46,428 nucleotides of DNA, from contig NZ_FNDY01000034.1 in assembly GCF_900099895.1 (NCBI RefSeq), forward strand, positions 1 to 46,428, read 5' to 3'. How positions within the stretch are numbered: position 1 is the first letter of the stretch; each line of letters opens with the position of its first letter. The DNA is from Paenibacillus naphthalenovorans (lineage in GTDB: Bacteria > Bacillota > Bacilli > Paenibacillales > NBRC-103111). Below are positions 16,081 to 24,151 of the stretch, piece after piece. The notes under the pieces were generated by a model, which was not told the origin of the DNA, ran no database searches, and saw only the letters and a program-made list of their open reading frames with translations. The position numbers and the translations under genes were made by a program.

Positions 16081-16431
16081 TTATACCCTCCGTTTCACCA
16101 CTACGCCCCAGGTTCCGCTCGGGAGATCAACAGTCCCGCCAGAACGGTTGTGCAGAGAAATCACGATCGTATTCTCCGCAGAGGCTTGAGCTTGAACAGA
16201 TACACCTTGCGTATTGTATGGTGGGTAAAGCTCGATGTTGTCGCCGATAGCCGCGCCGGTAAGCGTTATACCGGTTGATACCGCAACCGCACCAGTAGCA
16301 AGAGAAGGTGGGTCAAAGGTGATCGTGCCTGAGACAACCACCTTTGGAGACGACACGCCGGCCGACGTTCGAAACTCATCGGCAATAACAATTCCATCGC
16401 CGCCTGCTGTTGATCTAAAATCTGTCGCCAT
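16081..16431 (-). CDS. Beta-rich capsid-associated protein, 116 aa
   Basis: Directly downstream of the major capsid gene, with AAGGAGGGG before the ATG. Sequence such as VVVSGTITFDPPSLATGAVA and TVDLPSGTWGVVVKRRV suggests an immunoglobulin-like or jelly-roll domain with an assembly or surface role. Similar small beta proteins follow capsid genes in many Firmicutes phages. Exact role unknown. Confidence 0.65.
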   Translation of the reverse strand: MATDFRSTAGGDGIVIADEFRTSAGVSSPKVVVSGTITFDPPSLATGAVAVSTGITLTGAAIGDNIELYPPYNTQGVSVQAQASAENTIVISLHNRSGGTVDLPSGTWGVVVKRRV

Positions 16432-16444
16432 CCGTTACCCCTCC

Positions 16445-17347
16445 TTATACGCCCGGCGAACCGACGACGCCTCTCCAATTACGGACGACGGTGCTTTCGC
16501 GGAAGTAGCCATCCCAGCTTTGAGAGCCGTTAGGATTCATGTACGTGCGCTTCTTAAACTCCGGCTTGATACGGAAGAAGTGGATCATTTTGTGCTGTGG
16601 CGCTTGCAGGAACCATGCTGTTTTCGATGCCATGAAGTTAGAAAACACATACTCCATATCAGGCAATACGTTTTTGTCGTTGTTCGCTGTACCTGCACGT
16701 TGGCTAGATTGGAACACCGTAGCGACTTCAAATTGATTGTCCTTGTGCGTAATGAATTTGTTCGGGATCATCACCACACGCTTACCTGCTTCGTCGTTAA
16801 TCGAGTTGAACAGATTGATACCGGCTTTAATGTTTACGTCATTGATTGGACCGGAAGCCAAGTTAGATTGTGTGCCGGCCAAGCCAGTTTTGCGGTACGG
16901 ATGGTTGCTTGCACACATCGGCACACCGTCATACTGGTTCGTTGTAAAGGCATTGTCCAGCACACTAACCGAGTTCTGTTCAACCGTGTTACGTCCGGCG
17001 TGTCCAGCGTCACGGGTCATATCCTCGACAATCTTGAACACACCTTTGTTGTATTCGGAGTCGTCGATCATTTCACGGGACATGACGATCTCTACGCCGT
17101 ATGGAGTGTGTTCAGTTACGATCAGATCGCCCAAGTTGAATGTATCTTGTTGGGCGTTCTGCATTTCGTTCTTCACTTGCCAGTTGGAAGTACCGGCGAA
17201 CGATTGATATGTCTCGTTGTGTTGCAGCGATGTTTCAGCGCGGAGGTATCTGCTCCATTGTTCCGGCAGCTCGTCCCACGCTTCAAAGAATGCCTCATCG
17301 ATTTTTCGTGTCCAAATATTATTAAACTGACCTGTCATTACTGGCAT
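16445..17347 (-). CDS. Major capsid protein
   Basis: 300 aa, a usual size for an HK97-fold capsid subunit without a maturation domain. Features: FEAWDELPEQWSRYLRAETS near the N-terminus, a LGDLIVTEHTPYGVEIVMSR core strand, GVPMCASNHPYRKTG in the centre (reminiscent of Mu gpT-type heads), and a beta-rich end. Its place after scaffold and decoration genes agrees. GGGGAGG lies 9 bases before the ATG. Confidence 0.85.
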   Translation of the reverse strand: MPVMTGQFNNIWTRKIDEAFFEAWDELPEQWSRYLRAETSLQHNETYQSFAGTSNWQVKNEMQNAQQDTFNLGDLIVTEHTPYGVEIVMSREMIDDSEYNKGVFKIVEDMTRDAGHAGRNTVEQNSVSVLDNAFTTNQYDGVPMCASNHPYRKTGLAGTQSNLASGPINDVNIKAGINLFNSINDEAGKRVVMIPNKFITHKDNQFEVATVFQSSQRAGTANNDKNVLPDMEYVFSNFMASKTAWFLQAPQHKMIHFFRIKPEFKKRTYMNPNGSQSWDGYFRESTVVRNWRGVVGSPGV

Positions 17348-17363
17348 TGTTTATTCCCTCCCC

Positions 17364-17813
17364 TTAACCTACGTTAGCCAAGTTGGCTGTCGCGAAAATT
17401 ACATCAACGGTTGCTTGTGTATTGTCATAAGCTTGCACATAGCACATGCCGCCGGTGGTGTCGTCTGGATTTAATGTTGTTTTGTTCAACAAATCGAATG
17501 CTGTAGTGTATAAATCTGTTTGAGAAAACGTTTTTTTAGTTCCCGCTGTAGTAAACGGAAGGCGAACCACTTGATTCCTCACCAGAGTTACGGAAATCTT
17601 GTCAGATGCGGTTGCTGTGGTGGTGGTAATATCATCATTAGCAATCCCGATGATCGTTGTAGAAGCTGCTGCTGCCGCTTCAACTTTTCGGGATGTCGCG
17701 TTGATTTGTACCAAGTCTCCTGCTTTGATCGTTTGGTTATCTGCTACAAGAAAACCGCCAACGACGATAGGTACGTTTGTATCTGTTACAAACGATCTTA
17801 CAATGCTAGCCAT
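17364..17813 (-). CDS. Capsid decoration / stabilisation protein
   Basis: 149 aa, Ala/Thr-rich beta protein (VADNQTIKAGDLVQINATSR, IIGIANDDITTTTATASDKI), like the gpD or DUF2190-type decoration proteins that cap HK97-fold capsids. It lies between the scaffold and major capsid genes, the usual place. AAGGAGG precedes the ATG. Confidence 0.7.
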   Translation of the reverse strand: MASIVRSFVTDTNVPIVVGGFLVADNQTIKAGDLVQINATSRKVEAAAAASTTIIGIANDDITTTTATASDKISVTLVRNQVVRLPFTTAGTKKTFSQTDLYTTAFDLLNKTTLNPDDTTGGMCYVQAYDNTQATVDVIFATANLANVG

Positions 17814-17827
17814 GTGTTAATTCCTCC

Positions 17828-18712
17828 TTATTTTGCTTTCTTTCGTTGTTCACGCCACGAATCCAAGTCCGTAGCGGCTTGAGAATTGTACAACCGTCGC
17901 GCCTCAGATTCGGAAATACCCATTAGTTTTGCGTCGCGCAGAACTTCCGGCGGGAGAGGCTTTTCACCTACCGCTGTACTCGGTGCGTCACGCTGTACGG
18001 TACGCGGTTGCTGCGCTCTACGGGCGATTTCCCGTTGCTGGACTTCCAGCTTGATCTGTTCTGCTCGTTTGTGACCACCAAGCGCCCAATACGCCTCCTC
18101 TACGGTAAGCGCACCGTTAGTCTTATCGATCTTTGCCAGAATCTCGCGCTCCATCGATGCGATTCCTGCATAGTCAGGATTATCCTTGAGCCGGTTAATC
18201 TGCATTTGTACGCGGAGCTCTTTAAGTTCCTGCTGCTGCTTCTGCTGCTCGATGTACCATTGCGTTTGCTCATCGTCCCAGCCGTTTTGATCGGCCAAAC
18301 GTTGGGCTTCACGCTGCATCTTGGCTTCTTGAGCAGCCTTGATCAGTTGGTCAGGATCGCCACCAAGCGCTTCAATAGCTTGCTTGTGCTTGCTGTATTT
18401 GCCCTCTAGCTGTTCCTCAAGCTCTTTGCGCAGCTTTTCTTCAAGTTTCGCTTTCTCGCGCTCCATACGCTTCTCAAACGCTGTTTTCTCACGCGGAGGT
18501 AGGTCAATATCCTCCGGATCTTCAGCGTCCTCTAAGTCATCTGCTGGAGCGTCTTCATTCTCCTCATGTTCTTGTTCCTCTACGATTTCCGGATCTTGTT
18601 CCGGTTCCTCGTATCGGTCGTCAGGAGTGATTTCATTTTCTGCTTGCTGTAACGCGGCGTCCGTTACCAATTCGCCCGATGCTTTCATTTGTCTAAACTC
18701 ATTTAAATCCAT
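17828..18712 (-). CDS. Capsid scaffolding protein
   Basis: 294 aa. Residues 30-75 are strongly acidic (EEPEQDPEIVEEQEHEENED). Residues 80-130 and 150-250 are coiled coil (EKRMEREKAKLEEKLRKELE), and the end is basic (WREQRKKAK). That layout, with a basic C-terminus to bind the coat, is the hallmark of phage scaffolds. The start at 18712 follows AAAGGAGG by 6 bases. No protease domain is fused. It heads the capsid cluster after the terminator at 18797-18825. Confidence 0.85.
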   Translation of the reverse strand: MDLNEFRQMKASGELVTDAALQQAENEITPDDRYEEPEQDPEIVEEQEHEENEDAPADDLEDAEDPEDIDLPPREKTAFEKRMEREKAKLEEKLRKELEEQLEGKYSKHKQAIEALGGDPDQLIKAAQEAKMQREAQRLADQNGWDDEQTQWYIEQQKQQQELKELRVQMQINRLKDNPDYAGIASMEREILAKIDKTNGALTVEEAYWALGGHKRAEQIKLEVQQREIARRAQQPRTVQRDAPSTAVGEKPLPPEVLRDAKLMGISESEARRLYNSQAATDLDSWREQRKKAK

Positions 18713-18796
18713 GTTAATCCTCCTTTTGCGTAGCGGCATCCCACACGATTCGCCCGTAGATGCTATTCATCTTGTCAGCTCCGAATGAGCGTATAT

Positions 18797-18825
18797 AAAA
18801 GGCGCATGCAGTCTCAGCATACGCC
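18797..18825 (-). terminator. Intrinsic terminator between portal and capsid clusters
   Basis: On the minus strand GGCGTATGC-TGAGACT-GCATGCGCC (one G-U) is followed by TTTTATA. It separates the packaging genes from scaffold and coat. Confidence 0.75.
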
Positions 18826-18831
18826 GGCCGT

Positions 18832-19029
18832 TTACTTCCCCTCGCTCAATTTAGAGATAACGTCATTGTAGTTCTCTTTAGTTATCACTAATGCATGATC
18901 AGGTCCTGTGACATAAACCAGTGTAATCATTTCTCCATCTGTCGATTTCTCTTGTTTGATACAAGTAACAAATGACGGGTTTATAGATGCCTGATGCCCG
19001 TAGTAATCAGTAAGCTCAACTAACTTCAC
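18832..19029 (-). CDS. Small beta-rich protein, 65 aa
   Basis: It starts with GTG, 9 bases after GGAGG, overlapping the previous stop (GTGA). The pattern MKLVELTDYYGHQASINPSF followed by ITLVYVTGPDHALVITKENY resembles the small FlbD-like fold (a beta sheet with NP-like turn). Function in the phage unknown. Confidence 0.6.
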   Translation of the reverse strand: MKLVELTDYYGHQASINPSFVTCIKQEKSTDGEMITLVYVTGPDHALVITKENYNDVISKLSEGK

Positions 19030-19331
19030 CGATAAAAACCTCCTCTCATATGATCTTTGACGCTATGTGTCTGATTCTCCGGCGTCCAATGACCACAGGC
19101 CACGCATTGTGCTCCACCTTTGTGGAAGAAGGTAAATCCCTCGCATTTGACACATACCGGCTGCTGAAGGATCTCTTTCCGTAGATTCGGATTCTTTTTG
19201 ATCTGAGATCTAATGTAGTCCCTGACCATGCGGTCTTTGCTGTCTCGCGATAGATAGTGAAGCCAGAATTTTTCTTCATGCGGGTCAAACATATGCGTTT
19301 GCTTGTCATATCGTACTGCTGTCAGACTCAT
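19026..19331 (-). CDS. Zinc-ribbon protein, 101 aa
   Basis: It carries CVKC and CVAC pairs about 16 residues apart (residues ~60-82), a likely zinc ribbon, after a charged helical N-terminal part (DSKDRMVRDYIRSQIKKNPN). It is coupled to the portal gene by ATGA. Placed between portal and scaffold it may help packaging or capsid assembly; unproven. Confidence 0.65.
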   Translation of the reverse strand: MSLTAVRYDKQTHMFDPHEEKFWLHYLSRDSKDRMVRDYIRSQIKKNPNLRKEILQQPVCVKCEGFTFFHKGGAQCVACGHWTPENQTHSVKDHMRGGFYR

Positions 19332-21154
19332 ACAGGTGCACCTCCTTGCATCACTTGAAGTTGTGGCGGTATGGTCGGCGGCAATCCACCTGCACCAGGA
19401 GGCTGTGTCATCGCTCCGGGCACACCAGGCATCATTTGTTGGAATTGATCGTCAGAGTCAAGTGGCAAACCAACTTGTGTGCGCAGATAATCGCGCATCT
19501 CCTGCCACGATATGACCGGCTTGCCCTCTACCGTCAGTTTAGCAAGGTCAAGCAACGTTTGATAAACAAATGCTTTGTCTGTTGGTAGTCCGTTGCCTAA
19601 GCTTAGTCTGAGGTCAAATTCAGCTTCTCTCGTCATCGGCTGCATGGATTCGTCAAGCAGTTCCTTTATGGTGTCTTCTCCTTCTAACGGTGACATGTTC
19701 GGAACCATGATCGGCACGTTTTTTAGCTTAGATGGGTCAAGGAACTTGAAGTCCGGCGTATCTCCATTGATGCGGATCCACATACCTTCATCCCAATTTG
19801 TCACCATCTCGTCGTACAGAAGTTCTAGGATGCGCGTCCATCCCTGCTTGAGCATCTCCATCTTATGCACGACTGTCTTTTGTCCGGCCTGTTGGAGTGC
19901 GATTATCGCTGATGCCGCTGTTACGCCTTTTCCCGGTGTGTTCCCGCGGTTGACGTCCGGCCTACCGGAGATGATATTAGCCTCTTCAAACGCCTTCTCG
20001 CGCCGAATAGGTATGTCCCGCGATACCGGTACAGGTGGGATCGGTGCAAATGCGTTAATGTCGCGGAACGGTATCCGTAATCCCGGCTTATTCGTCCATT
20101 TACGAGCATCGAATCCTTTCCCAGCTGCTGTTAGGCTAATTGCCATCTGAGGATTACCCATCAGACGCGCAGACATACGAATTTGATCGTCCATATCGTT
20201 GATTAAGTCCTGTGTCGGGAATAGATACTCAACGTCACCCATACCCCATCCTGTGCCTCTGCGCGGATAGCAGATAATGACTTCAAATGGGAACTGGTTG
20301 CGGCGCTGTAATTTCGTGCCCTTGATTCCTTTTTCACGGCTATCCTCAAGCACAAGGTTATTAGCCACATGCACGCAAAAGATATCGCCGTTCTCGTCTT
20401 TCATATAGCACTCGATCAAGAGAGCCTTTTGCGATGTGATAACCTGTACCTCATCTGTGCGCGTCGTCTCAATGTCAAGTGTCGGGTCATACGGCCATGA
20501 GACTTGTCTCTTTACGTATTTGCCCCACTCCGGGAACATGCGCCTGATATACGAGAGTGGACGCGGCACAGCATGGATGATAAACTCGCAATCCTGTATT
20601 AAATGTGCAGCTGTCCATTTCGGATCAGGAAAAAAGTTGGCCGGCGACACCACCTCAAACGTAGGAAGACCACGGCCTTGTAAGGCTTCATGGTCCGTGA
20701 ATACTTTGATGATCGATGTGCCAAGCTCCAACCGGTCGTGCTCGGATATGGTCAGCTTGTTTTTGAACTGGTTGCGGTCAAGCACAAATTCAAGCGCATG
20801 ACATACATCGTCGGCATACATCTGATCTCCGGGTTCGCGGCCTAATGCATCTACACTAAAAGGTTTATCGATGATATCGCTGATCTCACTGTCGATAATC
20901 GGCTTGATGATGTTCGTCACGCTGCCAGGCTGATCTTCCGTTTCTGGTTCGTTTTGGATACTGTGCACGTAATCGTCGCACTTTGCCCATATATTCATAA
21001 GGTCCATCTGCATTTTAGCGTTGTATGCGCCTCTGAATAAGTCCTGTACATGTGTAGCGAGAGCCTTCTTTTCGTCGCTCTGTTCAGGGATCTGTATGGC
21101 TTTATTTGCGGCTTGTATCTCGTCTATGGGCTTGTCTTTCTTCTCCTTTGCCAT
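19328..21154 (-). CDS. Portal protein (P22-type)
   Basis: 608 aa, large for a portal and close to the P22-like and other podovirus portals. Signs include the N-terminal QPGSVTNIIKPIIDSEISDI segment, PANFFPDPKW in the middle and GVTAASAIIALQQAGQKTVV near residue 420. It forms the dodecameric ring through which DNA is packed and ejected. Residues ~570-608 are Pro/Gly-rich and loose. GGAGG lies 6 bases before the ATG. It is coupled to the downstream zinc-ribbon gene. Confidence 0.85.
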   Translation of the reverse strand: MAKEKKDKPIDEIQAANKAIQIPEQSDEKKALATHVQDLFRGAYNAKMQMDLMNIWAKCDDYVHSIQNEPETEDQPGSVTNIIKPIIDSEISDIIDKPFSVDALGREPGDQMYADDVCHALEFVLDRNQFKNKLTISEHDRLELGTSIIKVFTDHEALQGRGLPTFEVVSPANFFPDPKWTAAHLIQDCEFIIHAVPRPLSYIRRMFPEWGKYVKRQVSWPYDPTLDIETTRTDEVQVITSQKALLIECYMKDENGDIFCVHVANNLVLEDSREKGIKGTKLQRRNQFPFEVIICYPRRGTGWGMGDVEYLFPTQDLINDMDDQIRMSARLMGNPQMAISLTAAGKGFDARKWTNKPGLRIPFRDINAFAPIPPVPVSRDIPIRREKAFEEANIISGRPDVNRGNTPGKGVTAASAIIALQQAGQKTVVHKMEMLKQGWTRILELLYDEMVTNWDEGMWIRINGDTPDFKFLDPSKLKNVPIMVPNMSPLEGEDTIKELLDESMQPMTREAEFDLRLSLGNGLPTDKAFVYQTLLDLAKLTVEGKPVISWQEMRDYLRTQVGLPLDSDDQFQQMMPGVPGAMTQPPGAGGLPPTIPPQLQVMQGGAPV

Positions 21155-21168
21155 GATGCGCCTCCTTT

Positions 21169-21462
21169 CTACACGCTGTGTCTATTGCCGCTATTCAACG
21201 GATCACCCGGGTTCCACGTGCGTTGTCTCACGTTCTGCGTAGCTCTCATCTCTTCATCACGGCGTACAAAGTCTAGCTCCTGCTGTAATTGGAGTATCGT
21301 GCGATCCTGCTCTGCAATGTGCTCTGTCGCTTCTTTGTAACTGTCCTCTAATACGGCGATACGGTGAGTCTTTTGTACAACGTAGTGAGCCATGTAAAAA
21401 GCGGCGGAGAATAGGATAACGGATACTAGCATGCAGAGAAAGATTATGAGTGTTGTTGTCAT
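21169..21462 (-). CDS. Membrane protein with coiled coil, 97 aa
   Basis: Residues 3-30 are a membrane segment (TLIIFLCMLVSVILFSAAFY). Residues 34-70 are coiled coil, and the tail is polar. The layout recalls Rz-like spanins, but those belong to Gram-negative hosts. Its place between terminase and portal genes is unusual for a membrane protein. It overlaps the upstream stop (ATGA). Function unknown. Confidence 0.6.
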   Translation of the reverse strand: MTTTLIIFLCMLVSVILFSAAFYMAHYVVQKTHRIAVLEDSYKEATEHIAEQDRTILQLQQELDFVRRDEEMRATQNVRQRTWNPGDPLNSGNRHSV

Positions 21463-21680
21463 TCCAACCCCATCTTTCTACGCTCATGCAATAGCTTGAA
21501 TGGGTTGACATATCCACCTAAACGGAACGTCGAACCACAGTCACCACATTTGATTCCACCTTCTGGTGCATCTCCATTTTGTGATCTGCTCCATATTTCC
21601 TTCCCACAACAAACAAAGTTTTTATACCCTGGATTATCTACATTGCAATTGATCATCTCAACAAAGTTTTTTTCGTTCAC
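21459..21680 (-). CDS. Cys-rich small protein, 73 aa
   Basis: Start taken as GTG at 21680, 9 bases after GAGGG; a TTG at 21689 is possible. Cysteines occur as NFVCCGKEIW and KCGDCGSTF, a likely zinc knuckle or ribbon. It lies between the terminase and portal genes, coupled to the membrane-protein gene. Not recognised. Confidence 0.6.
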   Translation of the reverse strand: MNEKNFVEMINCNVDNPGYKNFVCCGKEIWSRSQNGDAPEGGIKCGDCGSTFRLGGYVNPFKLLHERRKMGLE

Positions 21681-21710
21681 GCAAACCAACCCTCTCTCAA
21701 AGTGTTGTGG

Positions 21711-21992
21711 TCATGCAATCACCTTCGGAATCACTACCAGCCGAGCATACGCGATATACCGGTCACTATTTTCATACTGGCTAATCTCAGGCATGACACG
21801 AACATATACGTCCGAATTGTCGCCGATCTCTCGACTTACCTTTTCTGTAAAATCCTGCATGACCATTTCCTTATCAATGCCTTCTACTGCATATGCTCTT
21901 GCTTGATGTTTCTGCCCATCAACTACAATCTCGTGCGTGTTTACTTTAGGACGATCTTCCAAACGTTTAATCATTTCATCCCAAGTTTTCAA
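21711..21992 (-). CDS. Hypothetical protein after terminase, ~93 aa
   Basis: A TTG at 21992 overlaps the terminase stop (TTGA) and lies 9 bases after GAGAGG; in-frame GTG (22013) and ATG (22001) starts are alternatives. The sequence is alpha/beta (THEIVVDGQKHQARAYAVEG, then DVYVRVMPEISQYE). I do not recognise it; a packaging or head-joining role is possible by position. Confidence 0.6.
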   Translation of the reverse strand: MKTWDEMIKRLEDRPKVNTHEIVVDGQKHQARAYAVEGIDKEMVMQDFTEKVSREIGDNSDVYVRVMPEISQYENSDRYIAYARLVVIPKVIA

Positions 21993-23410
21993 CTGAACCA
22001 TCCTCTCGCCCACGAATCTACTTCATCCCTATACTGATCCTCAATCTCACTCTTATGCACCATCGTGCCATCTGATTTGCGAACCCAGTTGTCACCTGTG
22101 TTGCTGTTAGGTAATGGCGTAGCTCCCACAACAATATGTTGCTCTGTCGGGTCAGGCCTGCTCATTAGACCGTATCGGCATGATTCCGGCCCATGATCCT
22201 CTACCTTGTCGCTTACGTCCTCTACATTCCTTTCATGATGTATCAGTTGTGGCAGTGTGCGTACCAGATTTGGGCAAGCACCATCGAATATCACCCAATA
22301 CGGCATGCCATCCGGTGCCATCTTCATGTACTCACGCATCCGATTCCAGCCCAGTATGCGACTGTTGTCGGCCTTATCGAGCCACACCCCATTGTCCATA
22401 AAGATATCCGCGATACTCTCACCCTTGACTTCACCATTTGATGCCATTGCCGTACCGCGCTTATGCCACATATCCGGAGAGGCTACGGTGTATTCGATGT
22501 TCTCTCCTTGCGAAAGCTCTATAATCTTACGGGCAACGTCAGATGCGTTGGTCTGTGTAATGTAGAGTTCACGGTAAGTGTAGACTCTGCGATCATTTAC
22601 GGCATGCCAGTAGACAGCACAAGGGTCGTTATATCCCCAGTCCATCGAGCAGAAGCGCATCCAGTGTTTAGGGATCGCGAATGGTTGTATAACATGCGTG
22701 TCTCTCCTCCACTCTCGGAAGTACTGGCCGGCGAATACATCCCAGTTACCATGCAAAAAAGCCTCCCGTTGATCATCAGGGAGACTTTCGAGTGTTTCCA
22801 CGTATTCAGGGTTACTGTTCATCAGCGCGTGATTATCGTAAACCTTAGCTGGTATAAATACGTAATTCTCAGGCTTTTCTTTTCCTCTGTACTCACGGTC
22901 AATGAACAACCGTTTAAACCACGAATGCCCTATTCCACCAGGATTTGATGTGTAATACATCCTTGGCTTGAAATCTGTTCGCGTTGAGCGGTTGGACGTT
23001 TCAAAGAAGTCTCTCATGTACTCTGTGAAATGCGTTGCTTCCTCTAGGCCGATCACGTCGTACTCCTGCCCTTGGTACTGGAATACGTCCTTGTCCGTGT
23101 CACAGTATCCAAGCTTGATACGAGATCCGTTCGGGAAGACGAATGACTTTTCATCGTCCTTATAACGGGCGAATCCATGCAACTCGCTCAGTAATGGCAA
23201 TACGTGATTTTCACGCAGTTCTGGAAGCGTGCGCCGTAGCAGCAATAGTTTTAAACCTGGATACTTGAGCGCCAATAACACAAACTTGCGACGCATCGCC
23301 CACGATTTGCCGCCACCGCGAGCGCCACCATAACCGATATGTCGAGCTGTGGAGAGGAAGAATTCTTTCTGTCGCTCGTTTGGGTAGCCTTTCAGCTTTA
23401 GTTCGCCCAT
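21989..23410 (-). CDS. terL: Terminase large subunit
   Basis: 473 aa. The ATPase half has Walker A GGARGGGKS (residues 28-36) and a Walker B-like YDVIGLEEAT (~117-126). The RNase H-like nuclease half has SMDWGY with Asp257 and later FDGACPNLVR and EDHGPESCRY acidic sites. It drives DNA into the portal and cuts the concatemer. It overlaps the small subunit gene by 13 bases, the usual arrangement. Headful versus cohesive-end packaging cannot be told from sequence alone. Confidence 0.93.
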   Translation of the reverse strand: MGELKLKGYPNERQKEFFLSTARHIGYGGARGGGKSWAMRRKFVLLALKYPGLKLLLLRRTLPELRENHVLPLLSELHGFARYKDDEKSFVFPNGSRIKLGYCDTDKDVFQYQGQEYDVIGLEEATHFTEYMRDFFETSNRSTRTDFKPRMYYTSNPGGIGHSWFKRLFIDREYRGKEKPENYVFIPAKVYDNHALMNSNPEYVETLESLPDDQREAFLHGNWDVFAGQYFREWRRDTHVIQPFAIPKHWMRFCSMDWGYNDPCAVYWHAVNDRRVYTYRELYITQTNASDVARKIIELSQGENIEYTVASPDMWHKRGTAMASNGEVKGESIADIFMDNGVWLDKADNSRILGWNRMREYMKMAPDGMPYWVIFDGACPNLVRTLPQLIHHERNVEDVSDKVEDHGPESCRYGLMSRPDPTEQHIVVGATPLPNSNTGDNWVRKSDGTMVHKSEIEDQYRDEVDSWARGWFS

Positions 23411-23799
23411 GTGTCAAGCTCACCTTCTAATGTAACTTTAATTTGTGTGTTGTTCGTGCTTTCGCCCATCATCAATGCTCGCTTATCGTAGAGTGTGCCA
23501 AGGTAAGTCGAGATTTGTCCAAGAGGAATGTCTCTCTTGCCTTTTTTCGCTTCTGCAATCATCTGAAATCCAAGCTCCTGAGCCTCTACAATATTGTCCC
23601 AAAGTTTGTCGATGAGTTCTTGCTTTTTATCCGTCCTAAGCTGTGCAAATTCATCGGGTCTTTCGAGCTTAATATTTCTCACTGTGTTCGGAGAAACCCC
23701 GAATTTCCTGGCAGTTTCGCGTAAATTATCAGTTAGGACAAGGTGAGCACGAATTTGCTCTTTCAACTCATCCGTCAGCTTCTGCCCCTGCCTAGCCAT
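23398..23799 (-). CDS. terS: Terminase small subunit
   Basis: 133 aa. Residues ~25-50 (LRETARKFGVSPNTVRNIK) are a helix-turn-helix for pac-site recognition; the middle is a helical oligomerisation part (LIDKLWDNIVEAQELGFQMI). The start at 23799 follows GAGGTGA; an upstream GTG is inside that ribosome site. It directly precedes terL. Confidence 0.85.
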   Translation of the reverse strand: MARQGQKLTDELKEQIRAHLVLTDNLRETARKFGVSPNTVRNIKLERPDEFAQLRTDKKQELIDKLWDNIVEAQELGFQMIAEAKKGKRDIPLGQISTYLGTLYDKRALMMGESTNNTQIKVTLEGELDTWAN

Positions 23800-23809
23800 T
23801 AATCTCACC

Positions 23810-23899
23810 TCACGTTTTCTTGATATAACAACAATAAGCCGCCATTAAGACGACGAATACGATGAGTAGTATAAATAGTGATGCGTTTATTGTTACCAC
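23810..23899 (-). CDS. Tiny membrane peptide, 29 aa
   Basis: Hydrophobic stretch SLFILLIVFVVLMAAYCCY with a basic end KKT. The only standard start is a GTG that overlaps the upstream stop; an ATA lies 7 bases after AAGGAG and might be used instead. Directly upstream of terS. Call rests on coding look and spacing only. Confidence 0.4.
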   Translation of the reverse strand: MVTINASLFILLIVFVVLMAAYCCYIKKT

Positions 23900-23985
23900 T
23901 CCTTATATACATAAGCGTAGTATCTAAACCAGTATCCTATTAGAGGACTTATGATGCTTATATCGTTTAGTATGATCTCAGCCAT
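23893..23985 (-). CDS. Tiny membrane-like peptide, 30 aa
   Basis: AAGGAAGG lies 7 bases before the ATG at 23985. The peptide is MAEIILNDISIISPLIGYWF followed by RYYAYVYKEW, amphipathic to hydrophobic. It would be the first gene of the late operon, read from the minus-strand promoter at 24075-24103. Confidence 0.45.
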   Translation of the reverse strand: MAEIILNDISIISPLIGYWFRYYAYVYKEW

Positions 23986-24000
23986 ACTTAAACCTTCCTT

Positions 24001-24041
24001 CGGCCTCCGCTGTCGCTAAGCGGATTCGGTCGATTCGGAGC
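24001..24041 (+). repeat. Dispersed intergenic repeat, copy A
   Basis: CGGCCTCCGCTGTCGCTAAG then CGGATTCGGTCGATTCGGAG. It shares CGGCC-CCGCT-CGCT and GCGGATTCGGTCG with copies C and E. It contains a CCGCT/AGCGG hairpin and lies between the late operon and the divergent promoter. Confidence 0.75.
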
Positions 24042-24063
24042 ATAAAAAAATAATTCAAAAAAA

Positions 24064-24106
24064 CTGTTGACTTTGTAATACAGATGGTGTATTATAAAGT
24101 CAACAG
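24064..24106. promoter_or_regulatory. Inverted repeat holding two overlapping opposed promoters
   Basis: Two 18-base arms (24064-24081 and 24089-24106) match at 17 positions. Plus strand: TTGACT (24067-24072), 17-base spacer, TATTAT (24090-24095), driving the 24152 operon. Minus strand: TTGACT (24103-24098), 17-base spacer, TATTAC (24080-24075), driving the late operon. The two polymerase sites overlap completely. On the minus strand the right end is followed by seven T, so the repeat could also act as a terminator. Confidence 0.75.
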
Positions 24107-24151
24107 CAAGAGATAACGAAAAAATAAACCAAAAAGAAAAGGTGATGGAAA

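Noticed and set aside
16235..17377. 380-codon plus-strand open frame
   Set aside because: Runs antisense over the major capsid gene without ribosome site; it is a shadow of that gene's codon bias.
23810..24000. cos or pac site near terS
   Set aside because: No repeated or palindromic candidate clearly distinct from the dispersed repeat; cannot be called from sequence alone.
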